Below are positions 33,334 through 41,678 of a DNA stretch of 46,720 nt, one piece after another. The translations under genes and the position numbers were made by a program. The stretch's first letter is position 1. Every line of letters begins with the position of its first letter. The notes under the pieces are model-generated. The model had not been told where the DNA came from. It ran no database searches and saw only the letters and a program-made list of their open reading frames with translations. The stretch comes from an uncultured Rhizobiaceae group bacterium (GTDB lineage Bacteria; Pseudomonadota; Alphaproteobacteria; Rhizobiales; Rhizobiaceae): NCBI GenBank assembly GCA_905480295.1, contig CAJQPW010000038.1, positions 1 to 46,720 of the forward strand. Direction: 5' to 3'.

Positions 33334-35714
33334 GCGGACCTTTGACGAACCTGGATCGGCCGAACAGTTATATCGGACGCACCGTGCCCAGGCCGGATGC
33401 CAAAAGACTGCTTCAGGGGCGCGGCCAATATGTCGATGACCTGCAGTTGCCCCGAATGGTTCATGCAGCGTTTGTCCGTTCCCCCCATGCCCATGCCCGG
33501 GTTAAAGAGATTGATACCACAGCAGCCACCAGCTTGCCTGGTGTTGTGGCGATCTATACTGCCAAGGATTTTGTTGACCATGTAACACCATATGTGGGCG
33601 TCCTTACCCATCTTCAGGGCCTGCGATCTGCGCCCCAAATGCCACTGGCAACAGATGTTGTGCGCTGGCAGGGAGAACCTGTCGTCATGGTTGTCGCGCA
33701 TAACCGCGCAATTGCTGAAGACGCCTGTGGGTTGATCGAGATTGATTTTGAGCCACTGGCGGAAGTCTGCGATGCAGCTGCAGCCTTGAAGGACGATGCA
33801 ACGATCATCCATCCAGAATTCGACAGCAACCTCGCCTGGGAGCGTCTCGTGGATTCAGGGGATGTTGAGGCCATTTGGGACCGCGACGACGTCACGGTCA
33901 TCGAACGTGATTTCACCTTTGGACGTCATACTGGTGTAACGCTCGAGTCCCGTGCATCGCTGGTTGAGTTCAATCCGGCCGACGAGACTTTGACCTATCA
34001 CTATTCCGGTCAGGCACCCCACATGATGCAAGCGGTATTGGCCAAGCATCTCGATCTGCCGGAAGAGAATGTTCGCCTTGTGGCACGCGATGTTGGTGGT
34101 TCGTTTGGCATCAAGATCCATACCTATGGCGATGATGTTGCAACAGCGATTGCAGCGCGCCTGTTACGCCGACCGGTCAAGTTTGTTGCTGACCGGATGG
34201 AAAGTTTTGTCTCCGACATTCACGCTCGCGACCATACGGTCCACGGACGTATTGCGGTTGACAGTTCGGGGGTCATTGCAGCCATGGAGATTGATGATCT
34301 CACTGGCATCGGCCCATTCAGCATGTACCCCCGCACATCCGCGATTGAATGCAACCAGATTCTCAACCTGACCGGTGCTCCCTATCAAATCGAAAATTAC
34401 AGGGCCCGCGGCAGGGTTGTCTTTCAGAACAAGAACATGATGTGCCAATACCGCGCTGTCGGACATCCCGTCGCCATGGCCGTGGCCGACGGTCTATTGG
34501 AGGCGGCTGCCCACGAAATCAACATGGATGTTGTAGCCATCCGACGAAAAAACCTGATTGCCGATACGGCCTACCCGGCAACATCGGCAGCTGGCATGAA
34601 ATTCGACGATCTTTCACACCAGCGGGCGTTGGAAAAACTGGTGTCGATGATGGACTATGACGGATTGCGACAAAGCCAGGAAGAAGCCCGTGAACGCGGC
34701 GTCTATCGGGGCATTGGGCTGGTTTCGATGGTTGAGGTGACCAATCCAAGCCCTATGTTTTATGGTGTTGGTGGAGCCTCCATCTCCGCTCAGGATGGCG
34801 CAACGGTGAGGCTCGATGCCGCCGGTGCATTACATGTATCCAGTTCGATTACCGAACAGGGCCAGGGCACCAACACCATCATTGCCCAGATCGCCGCCGA
34901 CAGGTTTGGCGTGGACATAGACCGGGTAAAGGTAACAACCGGTGATACAGCAACCACCCCATACGGGGGTGGAACATGGGCCTCACGGGGTGCTGGAATT
35001 GGTGGGGAAGCCGTGCTGTTGGCTGCTCAGGCGCTTCGGCAACAGGTTCTTGAAATTGCCGGCACTATTTTGCAGGCAGCCCCAGATTCCCTCGACATAA
35101 ACAACGGTCAAATCGTCGATGTCGAAGGGGCAGCAACGCGTATGTCACTGGGAGAACTGGGGCGTATCGTCTATTACCGTGGCAATGAATTACCCAACGA
35201 TATGATGCCGGAAATGATCGCAACCCGCCATTACCGGGTTACCGATTTCCCGTTTGTATTTACCAATGGTGCAATGGCCGCACATGTGGAAGTCGACCCG
35301 GAAACCGGGTTCGTAAAGATTCTGGACTTCTGGGCAGTGGAAGATTGTGGCCGCGTCATCAATCCCAAACTGGTCGACGAACAAATTCGTGGTGGCGTGA
35401 TCCAGGGAATAGGCGGAGCTCTGTATGAAGAGTGTCTGTACTCGGATGATGGACAAATGCTGAACGCGTCGATGGCAGATTATCTTGTGCCGATGGCCGC
35501 AGAAATGCCCGACATTCATATTGCCCATATCGAAACGCCGACCAAGACGTCAACTCTGGGGGCCAAAGGGGCCGGTGAAGCCGGCACGGGCGGGGCGCCA
35601 GCAGCATTGATGAACGCTGTCAATGATGCCCTGCGCCCACTCGACGCCTCGATCTATCAGATGCCGATGACTCCCCAACGCATTTTGCGGGTACTTGGGA
35701 TCGGAAAAGATTAA
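33330..35714 (+). CDS. Xanthine dehydrogenase family molybdenum-binding (large) subunit
   Basis: The 794-residue subunit carries R-P-D-A-K-R-L-L-Q-G-R-G-Q-Y-V-D-D-L at the start, the Mo-pterin segment G-G-S-F-G-I-K, and the catalytic glutamate Glu750 in K-G-A-G-E-A-G. The active-site loop reads N-M-M-C-Q-Y-R-A-V-G-H-P-V-A (about 367-380), not the AYRCSFR or AYRGAGR loop of carbon monoxide dehydrogenase, so it is a hydroxylase of another type. Such enzymes hydroxylate N-heterocycles or aldehydes using water. Its stop overlaps the convergent deacetylase stop by four bases. Confidence 0.94.
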   Translation: MSGPLTNLDRPNSYIGRTVPRPDAKRLLQGRGQYVDDLQLPRMVHAAFVRSPHAHARVKEIDTTAATSLPGVVAIYTAKDFVDHVTPYVGVLTHLQGLRSAPQMPLATDVVRWQGEPVVMVVAHNRAIAEDACGLIEIDFEPLAEVCDAAAALKDDATIIHPEFDSNLAWERLVDSGDVEAIWDRDDVTVIERDFTFGRHTGVTLESRASLVEFNPADETLTYHYSGQAPHMMQAVLAKHLDLPEENVRLVARDVGGSFGIKIHTYGDDVATAIAARLLRRPVKFVADRMESFVSDIHARDHTVHGRIAVDSSGVIAAMEIDDLTGIGPFSMYPRTSAIECNQILNLTGAPYQIENYRARGRVVFQNKNMMCQYRAVGHPVAMAVADGLLEAAAHEINMDVVAIRRKNLIADTAYPATSAAGMKFDDLSHQRALEKLVSMMDYDGLRQSQEEARERGVYRGIGLVSMVEVTNPSPMFYGVGGASISAQDGATVRLDAAGALHVSSSITEQGQGTNTIIAQIAADRFGVDIDRVKVTTGDTATTPYGGGTWASRGAGIGGEAVLLAAQALRQQVLEIAGTILQAAPDSLDINNGQIVDVEGAATRMSLGELGRIVYYRGNELPNDMMPEMIATRHYRVTDFPFVFTNGAMAAHVEVDPETGFVKILDFWAVEDCGRVINPKLVDEQIRGGVIQGIGGALYEECLYSDDGQMLNASMADYLVPMAAEMPDIHIAHIETPTKTSTLGAKGAGEAGTGGAPAALMNAVNDALRPLDASIYQMPMTPQRILRVLGIGKD

Positions 35715-36592
35715 GCGTTGATCCGATCCATCTCGCGCCGATACCAGTCGCCAAGTTCGCTCGCCGTCATCCAGCACACGCCATCATGACCGCCGACATA
35801 GTCCAACAGTTCTTCCAGATAGCGAATGCGGTGGGGGACCCCGGTAATATAGGGGTGAATTGAAATCGCCATAACCCGAGCGTTTTCCGCACTCTCCTGG
35901 TACAGCCGGTCGAACTGATCAATGCCCCTGCGAAGCAATTCATCTGAACGGTGTTGTTGCAACGCATAAACCGCAATGTCGTTTGTCTCTACCGTATAGG
36001 GGATTGTGGTGATGGTTCCATACGGCGTGTCAACGTCCTGTGGTAGATCGTCAATCACCCAATCAGCAACATATTCGATACCATTCTGGCGCAGCAGATC
36101 CAGCGTCTCATCAGTTTCGGTCAAACCCGGACATTCCCAGGATCGAGGAGCTGAGCCCGTAAACTCGATGATGGCCTCCACAGTGGCGGCTATCGCACCA
36201 GCCTGGTCCTCAAGCTTGTGCGTCGGGCCCTGTACAAATCCATGCCCCATGAATTCCCACCCGGCCTCCAGCCCGGCCCGCGCAACCCGAGGGTATGCTG
36301 TACAAACCGAGCCATTGATCGCCATGGTTGTTGGAATACCGCGACCGGTTAAAGCTTTGTACTGACGCCAGAAACCCGACCGCATGCCGTATTCGTGCCA
36401 GGACCAGTTCGGCACATCGGGCAATAGCGGCTGTCCCATTGGAGGAGAAAGGACCGTGCGGGGCATCGCGCGTTCAATCTGCCATTCTTCAACATTGCAG
36501 ATCACCCAAACCGCCATGCGCTTGTCGCCGGGCAACTTCAGGGCCGGCCGATCCACGATCGCCTGATAGGGGATGCGGTCGGTCAGCCTCAT
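35711..36592 (-). CDS. Polysaccharide-deacetylase-fold hydrolase, PuuE/allantoinase-like
   Basis: The 293-residue protein resembles the NodB-fold group that includes allantoinase PuuE and other amide-ring hydrolases more than true chitin deacetylases. It has the motif region W-E-F-M-G-H-G-F-V-Q-G-P-T-H (about residues 113-126), R-S-W-E-C-P-G-L and a late S-I-H-P-Y metal or catalytic histidine. Its start overlaps the stop of the luciferase-like gene by one base (36592), so the two form one leftward operon. Opening an amide or ureide ring made by the oxygenases is a reasonable guess. Confidence 0.85.
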   Translation of the reverse strand: MRLTDRIPYQAIVDRPALKLPGDKRMAVWVICNVEEWQIERAMPRTVLSPPMGQPLLPDVPNWSWHEYGMRSGFWRQYKALTGRGIPTTMAINGSVCTAYPRVARAGLEAGWEFMGHGFVQGPTHKLEDQAGAIAATVEAIIEFTGSAPRSWECPGLTETDETLDLLRQNGIEYVADWVIDDLPQDVDTPYGTITTIPYTVETNDIAVYALQQHRSDELLRRGIDQFDRLYQESAENARVMAISIHPYITGVPHRIRYLEELLDYVGGHDGVCWMTASELGDWYRREMDRINA

Positions 36593-37695
36593 TATTGCGC
36601 CGCCTGACTTGAGGCAATCGCGTCATTGACAATTGGCATGGACTTTTCTGCAAGCAGGATCATTGATTGCCTTCCCATATCCACATCGACCCAGTCTTTA
36701 CCGGCATAAAGCAATGTGCCGAAATCTCCGATGTCTTCACGCAGGCAAAGCAGATCATCGGCCACCTTGTCCGGCGTTCCCCAAATCACACACCGGTCGA
36801 GAACGTAATCGATGGTGACATCATCCTCATGCATGTTTTGATCTTCCATAAACAGGTTGGTACGGCCGTGCTTTTTCATTTTAGTCAGCAACTGATTGAA
36901 ATAGAATCGATAGGGGCTATCTGGGCCCAAAGCATATTCACGCGCCTTGTTAAGATCGTCTGCAACGAAAATCGAACGGGCGACGCGCCAATTGGCGGGA
37001 TCTGCCGGTCGACCGACCCGTTCGCACCCTTCAACATATTTTGGCCAATGAGAGGCAACCCACTTGGGCAGAAGGAAGTTTGCCGAAATTGGTTCCCAAC
37101 CACGCGCTGCAGCCTCTGTAATGCCCTTTGAAAAGGGAGCAACAACCGTCACAACGATTGGTGGGTGGGGTTGTTGCAGCGGTTTGGGCATGATGCCCTG
37201 GCCGATTTCGGGCATCTGAGCCCGCTCCGTGCTGACCTTCCAATATTCACCTTCGATATTGTAGGGGCACTCGCTTTCCCAGATTTTCAAAACCGTATTG
37301 ATCGCTTCCTGAAACATCAGGTTGCGGTCCTTGTCGAGATTTCCAAACACTTCCGCGTCGGTTGCCAGCCCACCTGGAGATATGCCGAAATTCAAACGTC
37401 CGTCCAACATATGATCCAACATGGCAATTTGCGATGCAACGGCTGCAGGATGGGCATTCGGCATATTCACAGTTCCGGTGCCCAGTCGGATATTTTTGGT
37501 TTCATTTGCAATCCAGGCCAGAAAAGTAATGCAGGATGTGATGTTTTCGGCCTTATCGGTCACATGTTCACCGACATAGGCTTCGGTAAAACCAAGCTGG
37601 TCGGCCAGAACGCATGCGTCTTTGTCCTGCTGCAGACAAAGACGCCAGTCCTTTTCCAACGGGTGAATGGGCATGGTGAAAAACCCAAGATCCAT
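36592..37695 (-). CDS. LLM class flavin-dependent monooxygenase (luciferase-like)
   Basis: The 367-residue protein has the bacterial luciferase barrel pattern: M-D-L-G-F-F-T-M-P-I-H-P at the start, G-F-T-E-A-Y-V-G-E-H-V-T-D, R-L-G-T-G-T-V-N-M and L-D-H-M-L-D-G-R-L-N-F-G-I-S-P-G-G. Members use reduced FMN to insert oxygen, including ring-opening of uracil-type and other heterocycles (RutA) and oxidation of terpenes or thioethers. It is transcribed with the deacetylase-fold gene. No operator of the shared type lies directly upstream; a different inverted repeat is present at 37737. Confidence 0.92.
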   Translation of the reverse strand: MDLGFFTMPIHPLEKDWRLCLQQDKDACVLADQLGFTEAYVGEHVTDKAENITSCITFLAWIANETKNIRLGTGTVNMPNAHPAAVASQIAMLDHMLDGRLNFGISPGGLATDAEVFGNLDKDRNLMFQEAINTVLKIWESECPYNIEGEYWKVSTERAQMPEIGQGIMPKPLQQPHPPIVVTVVAPFSKGITEAAARGWEPISANFLLPKWVASHWPKYVEGCERVGRPADPANWRVARSIFVADDLNKAREYALGPDSPYRFYFNQLLTKMKKHGRTNLFMEDQNMHEDDVTIDYVLDRCVIWGTPDKVADDLLCLREDIGDFGTLLYAGKDWVDVDMGRQSMILLAEKSMPIVNDAIASSQAAQ

Positions 37696-37736
37696 CTGTA
37701 TTGCTCCTGATATTATTGTTCCGTTAATTCCAAATC

Positions 37737-37755
37737 TCGCGAAAGCTTATCGCGA
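37737..37755. promoter_or_regulatory. Paired TCGCGA inverted repeat upstream of the luciferase-like gene
   Basis: Two TCGCGA hexamers (37737-37742 and 37750-37755) flank AAGCTTA, making a 19-bp near-palindrome 42 bases upstream of the start of the LLM gene. It is unlike the 22-bp shared operator, suggesting separate control of this two-gene operon. Confidence 0.5.
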
Positions 37756-37823
37756 ATCCAGAGCCAACTAATTTCTCGCTTCAGGTGTGATAGCAGCAGC
37801 CATGCCCCTGATCAAAATGGCAA

Positions 37824-37846
37824 GGGGGCGACACATGGCCGCCCCC
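37824..37846 (-). terminator. GC hairpin downstream of the TRAP receptor gene
   Basis: GGGGGCG (37824-37830) pairs with CGCCCCC (37840-37846) across a nine-base loop, just downstream of the receptor stop in the leftward direction, followed by a partly T-rich stretch. It likely ends or stabilises the receptor transcript, which is transcribed alone. Confidence 0.65.
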
Positions 37847-37877
37847 AATACCGGGTTTCTAAGTCGGTGTATGTGCC

Positions 37878-38960
37878 CTATTCGACCGAATAGGAATGCG
37901 GCCATTTATAGCCGGTTCCATTAACTGCATCGATATAGTTTTTCATTACTTCCGTGCCGGGCATGCCACGGCCATCGGCATCCTTCGCCTGACGGCTTGG
38001 GAAACCAGCCAGGGATTTTGCCCAACCAGCCCTTGCCGCTTCCGGCAGAACTTTCATTTTTGCTCCAACCTTGGCAAGACCAGCCAACCCCGCAGCCTGG
38101 CGCGCGTTGAGTGACTTGCCGGCCTGTTCTTCGTAGCCACGGCCAACCTCAACCAGAATTTTCTGAACTTCAGGTGGCAGGGAGTTAAACTTGCGCAGGT
38201 TCATGGTGAGACCATTCACACCCATCGCGCCGAACCCGATCTGGGTATAGTGAGGGGCTGGTTCATAGAATTTGAAACCAAGATAGGCGGACGGAAACAT
38301 CAGCCAACCGTTGTAGACACCGGTCTGCAATGAAAGGTATCCGTCCGGCAAGGTTGATTGAACCGGCACAGCCCCGGCAAATTCAAGCCACGGCAGGTTT
38401 GGACCGGCACCGCCGACTTTCACACCTTTCAAGTCTTCAACCGTATCCCAGGGATCGGTCGTACCCAAGTGATAGTTATCCCAACCATGCAGACCGAGCA
38501 GCTTTTGCTTGTATTCTTTTTCGAAAGTTTCAGTCAGCCACGGCGTTTTGTCGTAAACAGCGCGTGTCGCCTGCATCTGTTGGGCAGAATCCTGCGGACC
38601 AAACGGTGCGTAATACGGGAAATTGTGCAGGAACAATTTGGCGGGTTCAAAGCAGAAGCAATACGCGCCAATATCCAAAATACCATTTTGCACCGCTTCC
38701 AGCGTTTCGGCAACACCGGCAATCGAACCACCATAACCTTCCACAAATTCGATAGTGTGTTCGGTTTCAGCGGCGACGCGCTTTTTTACTTCTGGCACAA
38801 AATATTTTTCCAGATCTGATACATAGACCGCCGGACCGCTTGGATGACCAGCACCTGCGCGAAGGGTAAATGTGTCGGCATTGGCCGTTGTGACCAGTCC
38901 GAAGGTCGTTGACGCCAAAATCGCGACAAGCGCCGTGCTCTTCATGTTTGCAGTTTTCAT
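37878..38960 (-). CDS. TRAP transporter substrate-binding protein (DctP family)
   Basis: The 360-residue protein has a signal peptide (cleaved near residue 28, A-N-A-D) and DctP-family features: G-A-G-H-P-S-G near the mature start, W-D-T-V-E-D-L-K-G-V-K-V and the later L-P-P-E-V-Q-K-I-L-V-E-V. GGGAGA precedes the ATG at 38960. It is divergent from the two membrane subunits at 39263 and 39791. The ligands of DctP receptors are carboxylates or amino acids, and in this setting the ring compound degraded by the neighbours is a likely substrate. Two operators lie between it and the permease genes. Confidence 0.94.
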   Translation of the reverse strand: MKTANMKSTALVAILASTTFGLVTTANADTFTLRAGAGHPSGPAVYVSDLEKYFVPEVKKRVAAETEHTIEFVEGYGGSIAGVAETLEAVQNGILDIGAYCFCFEPAKLFLHNFPYYAPFGPQDSAQQMQATRAVYDKTPWLTETFEKEYKQKLLGLHGWDNYHLGTTDPWDTVEDLKGVKVGGAGPNLPWLEFAGAVPVQSTLPDGYLSLQTGVYNGWLMFPSAYLGFKFYEPAPHYTQIGFGAMGVNGLTMNLRKFNSLPPEVQKILVEVGRGYEEQAGKSLNARQAAGLAGLAKVGAKMKVLPEAARAGWAKSLAGFPSRQAKDADGRGMPGTEVMKNYIDAVNGTGYKWPHSYSVE

Positions 38961-39022
38961 TGAAATCTCCCGTTATAAGCGCCCTTGTGGCGCACCATTC
39001 ATTTACAACCGAACCCTCATTC

Positions 39023-39044
39023 TTATTTATCGATCGCTAAACGA
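39023..39044. promoter_or_regulatory. Shared 22-bp operator, copy 4 (TRAP divergent promoter)
   Basis: The left half reads TTATTTATCGA exactly; the right half is TCGCTAAACGA. Twenty-two identical bases (39019-39040) recur at 39157-39178, making a direct repeat 138 bases apart with copy 5. It lies 62 bases upstream of the receptor start. Confidence 0.8.
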
Positions 39045-39160
39045 GTTGCCATTTCTTCATAAACCAATTGTTGGGTCAAGAGCTTTCGCGCCGAGCACCG
39101 GAACCAAATTGTCCTTTGGTACTCCAATTTGTGAAGAAAATTCGTCGAAACCGCGAATTC

Positions 39161-39182
39161 TTATTTATCGATCGCTAATTAC
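39161..39182. promoter_or_regulatory. Shared 22-bp operator, copy 5 (TRAP divergent promoter)
   Basis: The left half reads TTATTTATCGA exactly; the right half is TCGCTAATTAC. It lies 80 bases upstream of the DctQ ATG. With copy 4 it brackets the 302-bp divergent region 38961-39262, which holds no other gene. Confidence 0.8.
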
Positions 39183-39262
39183 ACTTGAGCCCGTCCGGTC
39201 CTTCCGATAGCTTTGACGCCAACGGGGTCGAAAACGGAAACCAAAATGAGCATGTGCGAACG

Positions 39263-39772
39263 ATGAATGTTCCCATTCGCCTTTCTCGTGCCATCCATCT
39301 GGTGTCCGCGTTTTGGACGCTGGGCCTCGCTATTTTGATTTTTCTGGACGTCAGCGGGCGTGGGCTTTTCAACCAACCAATTCCTGGAACGAAGGAAATT
39401 ATACAAAACTCGGTAGTTGCGATCACATTCCTGCAACTGCCGCTGGCGATCTATACGGGATCGATGTTGCGCACCACGATATTTGCTGATGCGGTGCCGT
39501 TTTTTGCCCGCAAAATTCTGCGCACGGTTGGTTATGGTCTGGGGATCGCCTTTTTCGTCGGCCTCGTAATGGGTACCTATGAATCGGTCTACGACGCCTG
39601 GAGAATTGGTGAATATGAAGGGGAAGGCGCCCTTCGTGTTCCCACATGGCCGGTGCGAGGGTTGGTTTTGGCCATGTCCGTGTTCGGTGCTTACGCCTAT
39701 GTGGCAATGATTTATTATGACTGGAAAGGGGAACTCGTTGACGAAAACGAAGCCCCGGGTTCTGCTTCATGA
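39263..39772 (+). CDS. TRAP transporter small permease (DctQ family)
   Basis: From the ATG at 39263 the protein has 169 residues and four hydrophobic helices, with the DctQ segment F-L-D-V-S-G-R-G-L-F-N-Q-P-I-P-G-T-K-E-I near the first helix. A longer frame opens with TTG at 39185; no strong ribosome site favours either, so the N-terminus is uncertain. It lies 18 bases before the large permease. Confidence 0.9.
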   Translation: MNVPIRLSRAIHLVSAFWTLGLAILIFLDVSGRGLFNQPIPGTKEIIQNSVVAITFLQLPLAIYTGSMLRTTIFADAVPFFARKILRTVGYGLGIAFFVGLVMGTYESVYDAWRIGEYEGEGALRVPTWPVRGLVLAMSVFGAYAYVAMIYYDWKGELVDENEAPGSAS

Positions 39773-39790
39773 TGTTGGGGAGCATTCACT

Positions 39791-41110
39791 ATGGGTGGTG
39801 ACATAGCCCTTTGGATGCTTGCCCTGCTGGTGGGCATGATCCTGTTCGGCGTGCACATTGGTGTGTCATTTGCCATCTGCAGTGCGCTCGGTGTGTGGTT
39901 GATGCTGGGCAGCATGGAAGCGGCACTGGCCATTCTCGGCAACACGGCTTTCGAAGCGGTCCGCAAAGATGTCTTTGCTGTCATCCCGCTTTTCGTTCTT
40001 ATGGGGGACTTTGTCTCGCGATCGGGAGCGGCCGCGGATCTTTACCGAATATGTGACCGGGTTTTACGTCGTTTGCCGGGGCGTCTGGCCATAGCCACGA
40101 TCGCCGGCAATACCGTTTTTGCGGCGGTAACCGGCGTATCAATCGCTGCAGCCGCTGCGTTTTCACGAATAGCCTATCCGGAAATGCGCAAGCTTGGATA
40201 CAAACAGACCTTTGCCTTGGGAGCTGTAGCCGGATCAGCCTGTCTTGGCATGTTGATCCCACCGTCTGTATTGCTGATCGTCTGGGCCATTTTGACGGAA
40301 ATGAGTGTCGGTGCCCTGTTCATCGCTGGCATTTTGCCGGGCGTGATGTTGGCCACTTTGTTTTCCGGCTACGTGATTATTGCAGCGATCCGAAATCCTG
40401 ACATTGCGCCGGCATTTGAAGCGCCCTTGGTAGAAGATTCACCTGAAGAACGGCGGTCTGAACTGATAGGCGGCCTGGGTATTCTTGGCCTCATCCTGTT
40501 GGTCATTGGCGGCATCTGGACCGGATTGTTCACCCCCACCGAAGCGGCAGGGTTTGGAGCCATCGGTGCGTTGATCATCGGTGTGATCAAAGGCATGCGC
40601 GGCAAGGAAATCCTCGCTGCAATTTTTCAGGCGGGCAAAACCACTGCTCCCATCATGTTCCTGCTGATCACGGCGCAGATGTATTCCCGCTTGTTGGCCA
40701 TTGGCGGTGCAGTAAACTACATCAAGGCAAGCTTCCTGAGCCTTGGTGTTGACCCCTTTATGATCATCGGCCTGATGGTGGTGATCTGGATCCTGCTGGG
40801 CATGTTGATTGACTCGGTTTCCATCATTTTGCTCACCGTGCCCATTTTTGCCCCCATTGCCGCGGTGCTCGGCATTGATCCGTTGGCCTTTGCCATCTTT
40901 GGCATATTGGTGATCGAAGCCGGGTTGCTAACACCCCCGTTCGGGCTGCTGGTCTATACCGTCAAGGGGTCGGTTCCCGACCCGACAGCGACGCTGTCCA
41001 AAATCTTCATAGGATCATTCCCCTATTTCCTGTTGATTTTGGCGGCGGCCTTTATCGTCTTATTCATTCCTCAGTTGGCCAATTGGTTACCAGCAATCAT
41101 GTTGCGATGA
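39791..41110 (+). CDS. TRAP transporter large permease (DctM family)
   Basis: The 439-residue protein has about 12 helices and DctM landmarks: G-V-H-I-G-V-S-F-A near the start, A-G-N-T-V-F-A-A-V-T-G-V-S, A-C-L-G-M-L-I-P-P-S-V-L and G-L-L-T-P-P-F-G-L-L-V-Y near the end. With the small permease and the divergent receptor it makes a complete sodium- or proton-driven importer. It ends the block linked by the shared operator. Confidence 0.96.
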   Translation: MGGDIALWMLALLVGMILFGVHIGVSFAICSALGVWLMLGSMEAALAILGNTAFEAVRKDVFAVIPLFVLMGDFVSRSGAAADLYRICDRVLRRLPGRLAIATIAGNTVFAAVTGVSIAAAAAFSRIAYPEMRKLGYKQTFALGAVAGSACLGMLIPPSVLLIVWAILTEMSVGALFIAGILPGVMLATLFSGYVIIAAIRNPDIAPAFEAPLVEDSPEERRSELIGGLGILGLILLVIGGIWTGLFTPTEAAGFGAIGALIIGVIKGMRGKEILAAIFQAGKTTAPIMFLLITAQMYSRLLAIGGAVNYIKASFLSLGVDPFMIIGLMVVIWILLGMLIDSVSIILLTVPIFAPIAAVLGIDPLAFAIFGILVIEAGLLTPPFGLLVYTVKGSVPDPTATLSKIFIGSFPYFLLILAAAFIVLFIPQLANWLPAIMLR

Positions 41111-41226
41111 CCGACGAAACGGCTGTCAGATTTTCCATAGTCACTTGTCCGCACCATTTCTGTTCATCCAGCCCTTTCGGGACCGGCGCGGGAATTAGTT
41201 GCACCAAAATGAACCGGACTTGATTG

Positions 41227-41457
41227 ATGCGTATTTTGCCATCCCGCCTTGCGCCCATGCTCGCTGCCCTCATGTTGTCCGGCATGGCATCGCTTCTGGT
41301 TTCGGGCATCACAACCTGGCGTACCGCGGGAATATTCGATGGATTCCTTACCGTGTGGATGACGTCATGGCTGCCTTCTTGGTGCGTGGCATTTCCCGTC
41401 ATATTCAGCATGGCACCGGTTGTACGCAAGCTGGTTTCAGCAATCACCGTGGATTGA
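41227..41457 (+). CDS. DUF2798-like small membrane protein
   Basis: The 76-residue protein has two hydrophobic helices with the order S-G-M-A-S-L-L-V-S-G-I-T-T-W-R and W-L-P-S-W-C-V-A-F-P-V-I-F, typical of the two-helix DUF2798 family. Function of that family is not known. It follows the DctM gene by 116 bases on the same strand. The 221-bp gap after it shows only a small 6-bp hairpin (41605-41620). Confidence 0.7.
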   Translation: MRILPSRLAPMLAALMLSGMASLLVSGITTWRTAGIFDGFLTVWMTSWLPSWCVAFPVIFSMAPVVRKLVSAITVD

Positions 41458-41678
41458 TTTACCTAAATAGACGGTCAGATCTATAGCGCGCATTTTTTGG
41501 AAAATTGTTGGCATAAACAGAATGCAAAGGTGGCGATAAGGCGAACGAAGCACCATATAGTGAAGATTGAAACGATAGCTTTAGATTAATAGCTCTAGGC
41601 AATTCACCAAATTGTTGGTGTCCAAAACGACCTGCGGCATCCTATTATGATCAGACTTGCAATGAACGGAACGTCCCT

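Noticed and set aside
33330-35714. Carbon monoxide dehydrogenase (coxMSL) assignment for the Mo-hydroxylase genes
   Set aside because: The gene order fits, but the large-subunit loop reads CQYRAVGH and lacks the CO dehydrogenase signature loops.
41097-41447. 116-codon minus-strand ORF opposite the DUF2798 gene
   Set aside because: No family pattern, and the plus strand encodes a good two-helix protein in the same place.
41605-41620. CACCAA-ATTG-TTGGTG hairpin before yghU
   Set aside because: Six-base arms are easily found by chance in a window of this size and there is no supporting context.
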